DNA of 64,000 nucleotides from Mycobacterium florentinum. GTDB lineage: Bacteria; Actinomycetota; Actinomycetes; Mycobacteriales; Mycobacteriaceae. The number at the start of each line of letters is the position of its first letter. The stretch's first letter is position 1. The DNA is taken from assembly GCF_010730355.1 (NCBI RefSeq), contig NZ_AP022576.1:5146001-5210000 (forward strand), in the 5' to 3' direction. The notes beneath the pieces were generated by a model. It was given only the letters and a program-made list of their open reading frames with translations. It had not been told where the DNA came from and did no database searches. A program made the position numbers and the translations under genes. This document shows positions 1-9,566 of this stretch, piece after piece.

Positions 1-1883
1 CCCCGTCGGGCCATGAGTTCGGCGTGGTTGCCCTGTTCGACGACCCGGCCGGACTCGACCACCACGATGCGGTCGGCATCACGGATCGTCGAAAGACGGT
101 GCGCGATAACGAAGCTCGTACGATCCCGGCGCAGCTCGTGCATGGCCCGCTGAATGAGAGCCTCGGTGCGGGTGTCGACCGAGCTGGTTGCCTCGTCCAG
201 GATCAGCAGCTGCGGACGGGCCAGGAACGCGCGCGCGATCGTGATCAGCTGCTTCTCGCCGGCGCTGATGTTGGCGCCGTCGCCGGTGACCCGGGTCTGA
301 TAGCCGGCCGGCAGGGTGTGTACAAAACGGTCGACGTAGGCCGCCTCGGCGGCCTCGGCCACCTCTCGCGCGCTGGCGTCGGGCCGGCCGTAGGCGATGT
401 TCTCCGCGATCGTCCCGTCGAAGAGCCAGGTGTCTTGCAGCACCATGCCGATTCGCGATCGCAGGGCTTGTCTGCTCATCGTGGTGATGTCGACGCCGTC
501 GATCAGGATGCGGCCGGAATCGACGTCGTAGAACCGCATCAGCAGGTTCACCAGCGTGGTCTTGCCCGCTCCGGTCGGTCCGACGATCGCCACGGTGCTA
601 CCCGGCTCGGCCGCCATCGACAGGTCTTCGATCACCGGCGTGCCCGGGTGGTAGGCGAAGCTGACGTGCTGGAACTCGACACGTCCGCGCGGTTCCTCGC
701 CGTTGGCCGGAGTTTGTTCGCCGGCCGGCGCGGGGTCGGGTGCTTCCTCGGGCTCGTCGAGCAGGTCGAACACCCGCTCAGCGCTGGCCACCCCGGATTG
801 CAGGGTGTTGTACATCCCGGCCACCTGGCCCAGCGGGTTGTTGAGTTGCCGGACGTATTGGATGAACGCCTGGATGTTGCCGAGGGTGATGTGTCCGGTG
901 GCCACTTGCAGACCGCCGAGCACCGCGACCGCGACGTATCCGAGGTTGCCGATGAACGCCGTGGCCGGCGCCACCAGGCCGGAGAAGAACTGCGAGCCGA
1001 AACTGGCGTGGTAGACGTCGTCGTTGAGACTGCGGAATTCCTCACGGGCGGCGTCCCGGTGACCGAAGGTCTTGACCACCGTGAAGCCGCTGTACGTCTC
1101 CTCGATGTGGGCGTTGAGCCGTCCGATGCTGGTCCACTGCGCCTTGAACAGGCGTTGCGAACGGCGCGCGATCGCCCGGGTGGCCAGCAGCGACAGCGGC
1201 ACGGTCAGCAGAGTGATCAGGGTCAGTGTCGGCGAAATCGACAGCATCATGGCCAGCGTCGTGACCACGGTCAGAATCGCCGTCAGCAACTGGCTGATTG
1301 TCATCGACAACGACGCTTGGACGTTGTCGATGTCGTTGGTCACCCGACTCAGCAGCTCGCCGCGCAGCCGCCCGTCGAAGTAGGACAGCGGCAGGCGATG
1401 GACCTTGTCCTCGACCTGCGAGCGCAGCGCGACCATGGTGCGCTGCAGGGTGAGGTTGAGCAGGCGAGCCTGTACCCAAATAAACAATGCGGCAACGATA
1501 TACAGGGCGAGGGCAACGCCCAGCGTTCTCGCCACCGCGCCGAAGTCCACGCCTTGACCGGGCACCAAATCCATTCCGGACAGCAGGTCGGCGAACGCGT
1601 TGTCACCGCGCGCCCGCGCCTGGGCGACGGCCTGCGCCTTGGTGATTCCCGCCGGCAGCCCGCGTCCGATCACACCGTTGAAGAGCAAATCGGTGGCGTG
1701 GCCCAGGATTCGCGGTACGACGACGCCGATCACCGTGCCGGTCAGGCCCAGTGTGATTACCGCGATGCTCAGCGTTCGTTGTGGCGCAAGCCGTTTCACC
1801 AGCCGGGTCGCGGTGCCCCAGAAGTCGCGCGATCGCGTGCTGGGTGCGGGTCCTTTGGTCGGCCGGAATGTCGCTCTGGTCAC
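1..1883 (-). CDS. ABC exporter half-transporter, TM domain fused to ATPase (Rv1272c-like), 3' end cut by window
   Basis: Reading the minus strand from a GTG at 1883 gives an open frame of 627 codons that runs off the window. The first ~340 residues are hydrophobic helices of an ABC exporter membrane domain. The ATPase domain follows, with Walker [10 protein letters not shown] near residue 433, a variant signature SAGEKQ near 537 instead of LSGGQ, Walker [13 protein letters not shown] and the H-loop IAHRLST. The GTG overlaps the stop of the upstream exporter gene (GTGA), so the two are translationally coupled and probably form a heterodimer. The degenerate signature fits such heterodimers, where one ATP site is impaired. 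Substrate is unknown; drug or lipid export is inference from the family. Confidence 0.9.
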   Translation of the reverse strand, partial: MTRATFRPTKGPAPSTRSRDFWGTATRLVKRLAPQRTLSIAVITLGLTGTVIGVVVPRILGHATDLLFNGVIGRGLPAGITKAQAVAQARARGDNAFADLLSGMDLVPGQGVDFGAVARTLGVALALYIVAALFIWVQARLLNLTLQRTMVALRSQVEDKVHRLPLSYFDGRLRGELLSRVTNDIDNVQASLSMTISQLLTAILTVVTTLAMMLSISPTLTLITLLTVPLSLLATRAIARRSQRLFKAQWTSIGRLNAHIEETYSGFTVVKTFGHRDAAREEFRSLNDDVYHASFGSQFFSGLVAPATAFIGNLGYVAVAVLGGLQVATGHITLGNIQAFIQYVRQLNNPLGQVAGMYNTLQSGVASAERVFDLLDEPEEAPDPAPAGEQTPANGEEPRGRVEFQHVSFAYHPGTPVIEDLSMAAEPGSTVAIVGPTGAGKTTLVNLLMRFYDVDSGRILIDGVDITTMSRQALRSRIGMVLQDTWLFDGTIAENIAYGRPDASAREVAEAAEAAYVDRFVHTLPAGYQTRVTGDGANISAGEKQLITIARAFLARPQLLILDEATSSVDTRTEALIQRAMHELRRDRTSFVIAHRLSTIRDADRIVVVESGRVVEQGNHAELMARR

Positions 1884-3646
1884 TGGGTGCCCCCGGCTCG
1901 ACCCGATCGCAGGGCGCCGACCGATTGTGAGTCGGCGAATTCCGCGTAGGTGGTGCAATCGGCCAGCAGCGACTCGTGGGTGCCCGTGCCCACCAATTTT
2001 CCGTTGTCGACGACGATGATCTGGTCGGCCTGCGATGCCGTCGAAATACGCTGTGTGACAACGATGATCGTGGCCCCGCCGGAGATCTCCTGCAGGGCGG
2101 CCCGGACGTGTGCGTCGGTGTGCACGTCGAGCGCGGAGAACGCGTCGTCGAACAGGTAGATCGCCGGGCGGCGAATGACTGCCCGGGCGATCGCCAGCCG
2201 TTGCCGTTGGCCGCCCGAGAAATTCATGCCGGCCTGCGCGACCCGCATCTGCAGCCCGTCGGCGTGCGCGCGGACGAATTCGTCGGCGGCGGCGACCCGT
2301 AACGCTTCCCACATCTGCTCGTCGGTCACCACCTGACCGGGGGCCGCGCCGATCCGCAGGTTCTCCGCGACGGTGCCGGAGAACAGGTATCCGCGTTGCG
2401 GGACCAGGCCGATCGCCGACCAGAGTCGCTCGGTGTCGTAGTCGCGGACGTCGATGTCGTCGAGCAGGACCGCGCCGTCGGTCACGTCGTAGAGCCGGCA
2501 GATCAGCGACACGAGCGTCGACTTGCCCGAGCCGGTGCTGCCGACGATCGCGGTGGTGGTGCCGGGCCGCGCGGTCAACGAGATATCTTGCAGCACAGGG
2601 CGGTCGGCACCCGGGTAGGTGAACGTCGCACCCTCCAGGCGGACGACGCCGGTGATCCCCGCGCTCGGGAGCCTGGGGTGTTGCGGGCTGGCGATGGCCG
2701 GACGTGTGGACAGCACCTGAGTGATGCGCTCGGCGCAGACGGACGCCCGGGGCAGCACCACCAGCGTCATCGTCGCCATCAACACGGCCATCAGGATCTG
2801 CGTGAAATAAGCCAGAAAAGCGGTCAGCGAGCCGACCTGCATCTGGCCGCGATCGATGCGCAGACCGCCGAACCAGATCAGCGCGACGCTGGAGACGTTG
2901 ATGGTCAGCGTGGTCACCGGCAGCATCAGCGCTTGCCAATTACCCGCCGTCAGGGACGCATTCGACAGGGCGGTGTTGGCGCGGGAAAACCGTTCGCGCT
3001 CGAAGGTTTCGCGGGTGAACGCCCGGACCACCCGCACCCCGGACAGCTGGTCGCGCATCACCCGGTTGATGCCGTCGATCAGCGCTTGCATCCGGCGAAA
3101 CAGCGGGAGCATGTGCGACATGATCCAGTAGTTGGCGACGGCCAGCACCGGAACGCTGACCAGCAACAGCCACGTCAGCGCGGCCTCTTGATGGATGGCC
3201 ATGAAGATTCCGCCGACGCACATGATCGGTGCGGTGATCAGCACCGTGCCCATCAATTGCACCAGGTACTGAATCTGCCGGACGTCGTTGGTGCTGCGGA
3301 TCAGCAGGGTCGGCGTGCCGAATCGGGCGGTCTCGGGCTCGGAGAAGGTTGTGACGTGTTCGAACATCGCCAGGCGCAGGTCGCGGCCGAACCCCATGCC
3401 GCTTCGTGACCCGAGGTAGGTGGCCCCGACCGAGCACAGCACCTGCAGCCCGGTGACCGCCAGCATCACCATGCCGAGCCGGACGATCGTCGAGGTGTCG
3501 CCCCTGGCGACGCCTTCATCGATGATCGCGGCGTTGACCGTCGGCAGGTACAGCGTCGCCAGCGTGCTGATCAGTTGAAGCACCATCAGCACCGCCACCA
3601 GCCGGCGGTACGGCCGGATGTACTGGCGCAGCAGTGCCAGAAGCAT
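1880..3646 (-). CDS. ABC exporter half-transporter, TM domain fused to ATPase (Rv1273c-like)
   Basis: A 588-residue protein with an N-terminal ABC exporter membrane domain and a C-terminal ATPase. Walker [10 protein letters not shown] lies near residue 367, the intact signature [14 protein letters not shown] near 473 and Walker [13 protein letters not shown] just after. The frame stays open to 3724, but I chose the ATG at 3646 ([13 protein letters not shown]) because it starts at the first amphipathic/TM segment and gives the family length. The downstream half-transporter starts inside its stop codon. With one canonical and one variant signature the two products probably make a heterodimeric exporter in the plasma membrane. 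No substrate can be read from sequence. Confidence 0.92.
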   Translation of the reverse strand: MLLALLRQYIRPYRRLVAVLMVLQLISTLATLYLPTVNAAIIDEGVARGDTSTIVRLGMVMLAVTGLQVLCSVGATYLGSRSGMGFGRDLRLAMFEHVTTFSEPETARFGTPTLLIRSTNDVRQIQYLVQLMGTVLITAPIMCVGGIFMAIHQEAALTWLLLVSVPVLAVANYWIMSHMLPLFRRMQALIDGINRVMRDQLSGVRVVRAFTRETFERERFSRANTALSNASLTAGNWQALMLPVTTLTINVSSVALIWFGGLRIDRGQMQVGSLTAFLAYFTQILMAVLMATMTLVVLPRASVCAERITQVLSTRPAIASPQHPRLPSAGITGVVRLEGATFTYPGADRPVLQDISLTARPGTTTAIVGSTGSGKSTLVSLICRLYDVTDGAVLLDDIDVRDYDTERLWSAIGLVPQRGYLFSGTVAENLRIGAAPGQVVTDEQMWEALRVAAADEFVRAHADGLQMRVAQAGMNFSGGQRQRLAIARAVIRRPAIYLFDDAFSALDVHTDAHVRAALQEISGGATIIVVTQRISTASQADQIIVVDNGKLVGTGTHESLLADCTTYAEFADSQSVGALRSGRAGGTQ

Positions 3647-3831
3647 TTGGTAACTGTCGCATACGGCACGTGTCGCGGCGCTGAGCACCGCCGGGCGGTT
3701 GGGTGCGGGTGCCCCGTCCGGCAAATACTTTGAAATGCCTGATCAGGTGGCGCGTCGGTGGTTGACCCGCTGGGCTGCCGCTACAGTGCATCGTGTGGAC
3801 CAGGAGCACGCGGAGCAGAAGCAGGGTAGTG

Positions 3832-4383
3832 GTGCGTCGTAACCTCACGGCTCTGGCCCTCGCGGCCGTCATGGCCTTGGCCCCGACGGTTGCGGGCTGC
3901 TCGGGCTCCGGCGACAACAAGCCGGGTGGGACGTCCTCGACGACGCCCGGCAACGCCGAGGGCCACCACGGACCGATGTTTCCGCAGTGCGGCGGTATCA
4001 GCGACCAGCAGGTGGCCGAGCTGACCAAGATGAGTGGGCTGATCAACACGGCCCGCAATTCCGTCGGTTGCCAGTGGCTGGCCGGCGGCGGCATCCTCGG
4101 GCCGCACTTCTCTTTCTCCTGGTACCGCGGCAGCCCGATCGGACGCGAACGCAAGACCGAGGAACTCTCGCGCGCCAGCGTCGAAGACATCAATATCAAC
4201 GGTCACAGCGGCTTCATCGCGATCGGCAACGAGCCGAACCTGGGCGACTCGCTGTGCGAGGTCGGCATTCAGTTCCAGGACGACTTCATCGAATGGTCGA
4301 TCAGCTTCAGTCAAAAGCCCTTCCCGCCGCCGTGTGACATCGCCAAAGAACTGGCTCGTCAATCGATTGCGAATTCGAAATGA
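3832..4383 (+). CDS. lprB: Lipoprotein LprB
   Basis: A secreted lipoprotein of 183 residues. It has a basic N-terminus (MRRN), a hydrophobic signal stretch and the lipobox VAGC, so the mature protein should be lipid-anchored outside the plasma membrane. The rest closely follows M. tuberculosis LprB as I recall it, including the FPQCGG, GCQWLAGGG and SFSWYRGSPIGRE segments. A GTG at 3832 gives the expected short signal peptide; an in-frame GTG at 3793 would add 13 mostly basic residues. The stop overlaps the ATG of lprC (ATGA), so the two are one transcription unit. Both belong to the small DUF3558-type lipoproteins; molecular function is not established. Confidence 0.9.
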   Translation: MRRNLTALALAAVMALAPTVAGCSGSGDNKPGGTSSTTPGNAEGHHGPMFPQCGGISDQQVAELTKMSGLINTARNSVGCQWLAGGGILGPHFSFSWYRGSPIGRERKTEELSRASVEDININGHSGFIAIGNEPNLGDSLCEVGIQFQDDFIEWSISFSQKPFPPPCDIAKELARQSIANSK

Positions 4384-4928
4384 TGACCAGACGTGTCCGG
4401 ACCGCGCTGGTCATCTTGATCAGCGCGGTGGTGCTCGTGACCGGCTGTTCGAGGTCGATCGGCGGCAACGCGGTCAAGGCGGGCGCCGGCGGCGTCCCGC
4501 GCAACAACAACTCCCAGCAGCAGTACCCGAATCTGCTCAAGGAATGCGAGGTTCTGACCAGTGACATCCTGGCCAAGACGGTGGGCGCCGACCCGCTCGA
4601 CATTCAGAGCACGTTCGTCGGCGCGATCTGCCGGTGGCAGGCGGCCAACCCGGCCGGCCTGATCGACATCACCCGGTTCTGGTTCGAGCAGGGCAGCCTG
4701 AGCGAAGAGCGCAAGGTCGCCGACTTCCTGCATTACAAGGTCGAGACCCGAACGATCGCGGGTGTGAGTTCGATCGTGATGCGCCCGGACGACCCGAACG
4801 GCGCCTGTGGGGTGGCCAGCGACGCGGCCGGTGTCGTCGGTTGGTGGGTCAACCCGCAAGCACCGGGAATCGATGCGTGCGGGCAGGCCCTCAAGCTGAT
4901 GGAGCTGACGCTCTCGACGAACTCCTAG
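4380..4928 (+). CDS. lprC: Lipoprotein LprC
   Basis: A 182-residue lipoprotein, start ATG overlapping the lprB stop. It carries a signal peptide ending in the lipobox VTGC, then a low-complexity Asn/Gln linker (RNNNSQQQYPN). The folded domain contains ICRWQAANPAG and CGVASDAAGVVGWWV and is related to LprB, suggesting tandem duplication. It matches M. tuberculosis LprC over its whole length as I remember that protein. It is expected on the outer face of the plasma membrane; the function is unknown. It ends 6 bp from the stop of the convergent phosphatase gene, with no room for a classical terminator between them. Confidence 0.9.
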   Translation: MMTRRVRTALVILISAVVLVTGCSRSIGGNAVKAGAGGVPRNNNSQQQYPNLLKECEVLTSDILAKTVGADPLDIQSTFVGAICRWQAANPAGLIDITRFWFEQGSLSEERKVADFLHYKVETRTIAGVSSIVMRPDDPNGACGVASDAAGVVGWWVNPQAPGIDACGQALKLMELTLSTNS

Positions 4929-4934
4929 CGGGGT

Positions 4935-5447
4935 TCAGCGCGGAACGTGGAAGTCGGTCAGGGCGGCTGTCCCCAGTTGCAGGTCTTTCCAGTCGCCGGT
5001 GACCCTGAGCACCGCGATGGCCGATGTCGCGAACTTCTCCGAGATGCGTCGTACCGCATCGCCGTCGGTGCCGTCGTCACCGGCCAGGCCGAGCGCCAGC
5101 GATGACATAGTCGGCTCGTGCCCGACGACGAGCAGGGTGTCGACGTCGTCGGCAACGTCGTTGATCTCGTCGATCATCGTGCCCGGGGTGGTGTCGTAGA
5201 GACGCTCGCGGAATCGGACGGGGGCGTCGATGCCGGTGTTGGCCAGGGTCTGACGCGCGCGGGTGGCCGTGGAGCACAGCACGGCGTCGATGCTGGGTTG
5301 ATTGGCGCGCAGCCAGTCACCGCCGATCCCCGCTTCCCGGATGCCGCGGGGAGCCAGCGGCCGGTCGTGGTCGACGACGCCGGGCGGATATCCAGATTTC
5401 GCATGCCGCATCAGCAACAGGGTCCGCTCGGCATTCACCCGACCCAC
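4935..5447 (-). CDS. SixA-like histidine phosphatase (Rv1276c-like)
   Basis: A 170-residue protein of the histidine phosphatase superfamily. The N-terminal RHA motif in LLLMRHAKSGYP supplies the phospho-accepting histidine. The second conserved histidine is in LLVVGHEPTMS, and an arginine in TATRARQT fits the phosphate pocket. Size and motifs resemble SixA phosphohistidine phosphatases rather than the larger phosphoglycerate mutases. No histidine kinase or phosphotransfer protein is adjacent, so the substrate is open. It is convergent with lprC and divergent from the SbcD-like gene. Confidence 0.88.
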   Translation of the reverse strand: MGRVNAERTLLLMRHAKSGYPPGVVDHDRPLAPRGIREAGIGGDWLRANQPSIDAVLCSTATRARQTLANTGIDAPVRFRERLYDTTPGTMIDEINDVADDVDTLLVVGHEPTMSSLALGLAGDDGTDGDAVRRISEKFATSAIAVLRVTGDWKDLQLGTAALTDFHVPR

Positions 5448-5755
5448 GCTACGTTCTACGCGACATCGTCGGCGATCACACCCGTACTCATACCGACAAA
5501 ACTAGATCGACCCATCGACACAAAACCCCGCGATGTGACCACAGGAACACAAGTGGCACAAGAGATTCAACGACTGTGAAGCCACACCGATAGTCGCTCG
5601 GAGGCGGGCACGACAGCACCCGGATCGGCCCTGGTCACAGCCCGCGGTGGACACCGCGCCGAGGCATGCCGATGCAGGTCCCAAGAGTTGTCGGTGAACC
5701 CACCTAGACTTCGCGGTGCCTTGATAGCCACGTCATTTCCGAAGGGGGCGCCGGG
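5448..5755. other. Divergent intergenic region, 308 bp
   Basis: This gap separates the divergent phosphatase and SbcD-like genes. No credible coding frame or RNA gene was found. Its right end carries the damage-type promoter listed separately and a Shine-Dalgarno run GAAGGGGG at 5741-5748 before the ATG at 5756. The left part is less GC-rich than the surrounding genes. Confidence 0.5.
5688..5710 (+). promoter_or_regulatory. RecA-independent DNA-damage promoter (RecA-NDp/PafBC type)
   Basis: TTGTCGGTG at 5688-5696 is followed after exactly 8 bp by TAGACT at 5705-5710. This matches the published mycobacterial RecA-NDp consensus, tTGTCRgtg, 8 bp, TAnnnT, which is bound by PafBC-RNA polymerase. 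It stands 45 bp ahead of the SbcD-like start, leaving room for a short leader with a good Shine-Dalgarno. I saw no LexA box (TCGAAC-N4-GTTCGA) here. The match is by eye, and induction is inference. Confidence 0.8.
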
Positions 5756-6901
5756 ATGCGATTCCTGCACACCGCCGACTGGCAGCTGGGCATGACCCGC
5801 CACTTCCTGGCCGGTGACGCCCAGCCGCGGTACTCGGCCGCCCGGCGTGACGCGGTCGCCGGCCTGGGCGCCCTCGCGGCCGAGGTGGGCGCCGAGTTCG
5901 TCGTGGTCGCGGGCGACGTCTTCGAGCACAACCAGCTCGACCCGAAGGTGATCGGGCAGTCGCTGGAAGCGATGCGCGCCATCGGTATTCCGGTCTACCT
6001 GCTGCCCGGCAACCACGACCCGCTCGACGCGTCGTCGGTGTTCACCAGCACGTTGTTCACCCGGGAATGCCCGGACAATGTCATCGTCCTCGATCGGCCC
6101 GGCCCGCATCAGGTGAAGCCGGGCGTCGAGATCGTCGCCGCGCCATGGCGGTCCAAGGCCCCGACCACCGACCTGGTCGCCGAAGTTCTCGAAGGCCTCG
6201 AAGACGCAGGCGCCGTCACTCGCGTGCTCGTCGCTCACGGCGGCGTCGACGTACTCGACCCCGATCGCGACAAGCCCTCGCTGATTCGGCTGGCCGGACT
6301 CGAAGAGGCGTTGACCCGTGGCGCGATCCACTATGCGGCGCTGGGGGATAAGCACTCGCTCACCCAGGTCGGCGACAGCGGCCGGGTGTGGTACTCCGGA
6401 TCGCCGGAAGTCACCAATTTCGACGACGTCGAATCCAACCCGGGTCATGTGCTGGTCGTCGACATCGACGAAACCAACGCGGTATCGGTGACGCCCCGGC
6501 ACGTGGGCCACTGGCGGTTTGTCACCCTGCATCGTCAGGTCGACACCAACCGTGACATCGCCGACCTCGACATGAACCTGGACCAGATGCCCGACAAGGA
6601 ACGCACCGTGGTGCGCCTGGCGCTGACGGGCTCGTTGACGGTCACCGACCGGGCCGCGCTGGATGCGTGCCTGGACCGATACGGACGGCTGTTCGCCCAC
6701 CTGCGCACCTGGGAACGCCACACCGACCTCGCGGTGATACCGGCCGACGGCGAGTTCACCGATCTCGGCGTCGGCGGATTCGCCGCCGCGGCCGTCGAAG
6801 AGCTGGTAGCCACGGCACGCGGGGACGACACCGACTCCGCGACCGACGCCCAGGCCGCACTGGCACTCTTGCTGCGCCTCACCGACCGGAGGTCGGCGTG
6901 A
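5756..6901 (+). CDS. SbcD/Mre11-like metallophosphoesterase (Rv1277-like)
   Basis: A 381-residue calcineurin-like phosphoesterase of the SbcD/Mre11 type. The metal-binding motifs appear in order: HTADW at residues 5-9, AGDVFEHNQ, LPGNHDPLD, a later VAHGGVD and LGDKHS. Such proteins cut DNA ends or hairpins with an SbcC/Rad50 partner, which here is the next gene, overlapping by GTGA. A clear Shine-Dalgarno GAAGGGGG lies 7 bp before the ATG. The promoter upstream matches the PafBC damage motif, which supports a repair role. It is not canonical SbcD in C-terminal sequence, so the exact nuclease activity remains inferred. Confidence 0.88.
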   Translation: MRFLHTADWQLGMTRHFLAGDAQPRYSAARRDAVAGLGALAAEVGAEFVVVAGDVFEHNQLDPKVIGQSLEAMRAIGIPVYLLPGNHDPLDASSVFTSTLFTRECPDNVIVLDRPGPHQVKPGVEIVAAPWRSKAPTTDLVAEVLEGLEDAGAVTRVLVAHGGVDVLDPDRDKPSLIRLAGLEEALTRGAIHYAALGDKHSLTQVGDSGRVWYSGSPEVTNFDDVESNPGHVLVVDIDETNAVSVTPRHVGHWRFVTLHRQVDTNRDIADLDMNLDQMPDKERTVVRLALTGSLTVTDRAALDACLDRYGRLFAHLRTWERHTDLAVIPADGEFTDLGVGGFAAAAVEELVATARGDDTDSATDAQAALALLLRLTDRRSA

Positions 6902-9519
6902 AGCTGCACCGCCTGGTCCTGACGAACTACCGGGGAATCCGGCACCGCGAGATCGACCTTCCCGATCACGGCGTCGTCGTGGTGAGCGGCGCCAACGAAA
7001 TCGGCAAGTCGTCGATGATCGAGGCGCTGGACCTGCTGCTGGAATCCAGGGACCGTTCGACGAAAAAGGAAGTCAAGCAGGTCAAGCCCACCAACAGCGA
7101 CGTCGGCTCCGAGGTCACTGCCGAAATCAGCAGCGGCACTTACCGTTTCATCTATCGCAAGCGCTTCCACAAGAAGTGCGAGACGGAATTGACCGTGCTG
7201 GCGCCGCGGCGCGAGCAACTGACCGGCGACGAAGCCCACGAACGCGTCCGCAGTATGCTCGCCGAGACGGTGGACAACGAGCTCTGGCACGCTCAGCGCG
7301 TACTGCAATCCACATCGACTGCCGCGGTAGACCTTTCGGGCTGCGACGCGCTTTCCCGCGCACTCGATGTCGCTGCTGGCGACGAAGCGGCGCTGTCCGG
7401 CAACGAGCCATTGCTCATCGAGCGGATCGACGCCGAATACGCGCGTTACTTCACCCCGACCGGACGTCCCACCGGGGAGTGGGCCGCCGCCATCGCACGA
7501 CTGTCCGACGCAGACGCCGCGGTAGCGCAGTGCGCGGCGGCGGTCGCCGAGGTCGACGACCGGGTGCGCCGCCATGCCGTGCTGACCGAGCAAGTGGCCG
7601 AGCTCTCCCAACTGCGGCTTGCGGCCGGTCCACGGTTGGCCGTCGCGCAGGCCGCCGCCGACAAGGCCGCGGAGCTCACTCGCCAAGCGCGAGAAGCCAA
7701 GCTGGTCGCGGCCGCCGCCGCCGCAACCAGCGCCGCCGCGACCGCCGCGCACAACGGCCGGTTGCGCCTCGTGCACGAGATCGAAACGCGCACCGCGGCC
7801 GTTGCGGCCGCCGAGACCGAAGCCCAACAAGCCGCCGCCGCGCAGACGGCGGCGCAGGCCGAGGCCGAGACGGCCGGTGTCGCAATGCAGGAGGCCGTGC
7901 AGCTTCTCACCGACGTGGCGCGCCGCGTCGAATCCGCCCGCCGCACCGTCGACCAGCTCGCCGAGCGCGAGGAGATCGACCGGTTGAGCACCCGGCTGGC
8001 CAAGATCGACGCCGCTCGACGCGAGCGTGACCGGCTCACCACGGAGCTTTCCACGGTCGTCCTCACCGAGGAGCTGCTGCGCCGAATCGAAAGCGCCGCA
8101 GCGGCGGTCGATCGTGCCGGCGACCAGCTGACGTTGATCTCGGCGGCTGTCGAGTTCACCGCTGTGGCCGATATCGACCTCGCGGTCGGCGAACAACGGG
8201 TGTCGTTGTCGGCAGGGCAAACCTGGTCGACGACGGCGACCGGTCCCACCGAGGTCGAGGTTCCCGGCGTCCTCACCGCGCGGATCACTCCCGGCGCGAC
8301 GGCGCTCGACGCGCAGGCGAAATATGATGCGGCACAACAAGAACTGACCGCAGCGCTCGCCGAAGGCCAGGTCGCCGACCTCGCCGCGGCACGACTGGCC
8401 GACCACAATCGCCGCGAATTGCAGAGCAGCCGCGATCAATTGAGCGCGACGCTGTCCGGCCTGTGCGGCGACGAAGACGTCGACCAGCTGCGCGCGCGAC
8501 TGACGCAGCTGCGCGCCGGGCAACCGGCCGAGCCCGACCTGTTCGCCGCCGATATCGCTTCGGCTCGTGCCGAACTCGACGCCGCGCAGGCCGCTCGCCT
8601 GGCTGCGGAAGCCGAATGCGAGGCGCGTCGCCGCGCCTCGGCTACCGCCGACTCTCGGCTCGCCGAGACATCAACCCGGGCAACGCTTTTGCTCAACGAA
8701 GTGACAACCCAACGAGCCGAACTCGGTAGGTCTACCGATCAGCTGGCGCAGGAGCGTGCCTCGGTGCCTGACGAAGATCTGGCGTCGTCGGCGGATGCCG
8801 AGCAGCGAGCCGCGGCAGCCGCCGAACGCCGCGCGGCCGAGCTGGGCGAAGAACTGGCCGCCGCGGCGCCCGACGCGGTCACCGCCGAATTGGCCGCGGC
8901 CAAGCAGGCCGCCGAGTCGCTGGGCGTTCGCTACGAGGATGCCGCCCGCTCGCTGCGCGAGCTCACCATCGAACTCTCGGTCTTCGGCAGTGAAGGCCGC
9001 CAGGGCAAGCTCGACGCCGCGGAGATCGAGCGTGAGCACGCGGCCAGTCAGTACACCCGGATCGGTGGCCGGGCCCGCGCGGCCGAACTGTTGCGTTCGG
9101 TGATGGCCCGCCATCGCGACACCACCCGGCTGGGCTATGTCGAGCCCTACCGCACCGAATTACAGCGGCTCGGCCGGCCGGTGTTCGGGCCCAGCTTCGA
9201 GGTCGACGTCGACACCGACCTGTGTATCCGCAGCCGAACCCTGGACGGCGTCACGGTGCCGTATGACTCCCTCTCGGGTGGGGCCAAGGAGCAGCTCGGG
9301 ATCCTGGCACGGTTGGCCGGTGCCGCCCTGGTCGCCAAGGAGGACGCCGTCCCGGTCGTGGTCGACGATGCGCTCGGGTTCACCGACCCTGAGCGGCTGG
9401 CCAAGATGGGCGAGGTGTTCGACACCGTCGGCGCACAGGGCCAAGTGATTGTGCTGACGTGTAGTCCCGATCGTTACGACAGCGTGAAAGGTGCGCACCG
9501 TATCGATCTCAATGTGTAG
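6898..9519 (+). CDS. SbcC/Rad50-like coiled-coil ATPase (Rv1278-like)
   Basis: An 873-residue SMC-like ATPase. The N-terminal nucleotide-binding half holds Walker A GANEIGKSS near residues 33-41. A very long Ala/Glu/Arg-rich coiled coil covers roughly residues 170-740. The C-terminal half holds the signature SLSGGAKEQLGILARLAG and Walker B PVVVDDALGF. The GTG start overlaps the stop of the SbcD-like gene, giving the usual SbcD-SbcC pair. I found no CxxC zinc hook in the coiled coil; the central region has a lone Cys (SGLCGDED). The frame extends upstream to 6667 inside the partner gene, but the conserved start KLHRLVLTNYRGIR fixes the start at 6898. Confidence 0.88.
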   Translation: MKLHRLVLTNYRGIRHREIDLPDHGVVVVSGANEIGKSSMIEALDLLLESRDRSTKKEVKQVKPTNSDVGSEVTAEISSGTYRFIYRKRFHKKCETELTVLAPRREQLTGDEAHERVRSMLAETVDNELWHAQRVLQSTSTAAVDLSGCDALSRALDVAAGDEAALSGNEPLLIERIDAEYARYFTPTGRPTGEWAAAIARLSDADAAVAQCAAAVAEVDDRVRRHAVLTEQVAELSQLRLAAGPRLAVAQAAADKAAELTRQAREAKLVAAAAAATSAAATAAHNGRLRLVHEIETRTAAVAAAETEAQQAAAAQTAAQAEAETAGVAMQEAVQLLTDVARRVESARRTVDQLAEREEIDRLSTRLAKIDAARRERDRLTTELSTVVLTEELLRRIESAAAAVDRAGDQLTLISAAVEFTAVADIDLAVGEQRVSLSAGQTWSTTATGPTEVEVPGVLTARITPGATALDAQAKYDAAQQELTAALAEGQVADLAAARLADHNRRELQSSRDQLSATLSGLCGDEDVDQLRARLTQLRAGQPAEPDLFAADIASARAELDAAQAARLAAEAECEARRRASATADSRLAETSTRATLLLNEVTTQRAELGRSTDQLAQERASVPDEDLASSADAEQRAAAAAERRAAELGEELAAAAPDAVTAELAAAKQAAESLGVRYEDAARSLRELTIELSVFGSEGRQGKLDAAEIEREHAASQYTRIGGRARAAELLRSVMARHRDTTRLGYVEPYRTELQRLGRPVFGPSFEVDVDTDLCIRSRTLDGVTVPYDSLSGGAKEQLGILARLAGAALVAKEDAVPVVVDDALGFTDPERLAKMGEVFDTVGAQGQVIVLTCSPDRYDSVKGAHRIDLNV

Positions 9520-9539
9520 GACGCGGGGGTCGTCCCGTC

Positions 9540-9566
9540 TTACACTCGCCCCGAAACGGGGTGTAA
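9540..9566 (+). promoter_or_regulatory. Hairpin with embedded -10-like hexamer abutting the GMC oxidoreductase start codon
   Basis: CCCCG (9549-9553) and CGGGG (9557-9561) form a stem with an AAA loop. The outer arms TTACA (9540-9544) and TGTAA (9562-9566) also pair, the latter touching the ATG. TACACT at 9541-9546 fits the mycobacterial -10 pattern TAnnnT. It could be a very short leader or a translation-controlling hairpin. Confidence 0.4.

Noticed and set aside
24..1949. 641-codon plus-strand open frame
   Set aside because: It is antisense to the ABC exporter, whose minus-strand frame has Walker A, signature and Walker B motifs. Long antisense frames are common at this GC content.
3738..3747. 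Palindrome CCTGATCAGG between the exporter and lprB
   Set aside because: Ten bases only and arms do not extend; expected by chance at this length.
6535..8523. 662-codon minus-strand frame, plus a smaller one at 7446-8408
   Set aside because: Antisense to the SbcC-like coiled coil; composition is low-complexity Gly/Arg or Ala/Ser, with no domain.
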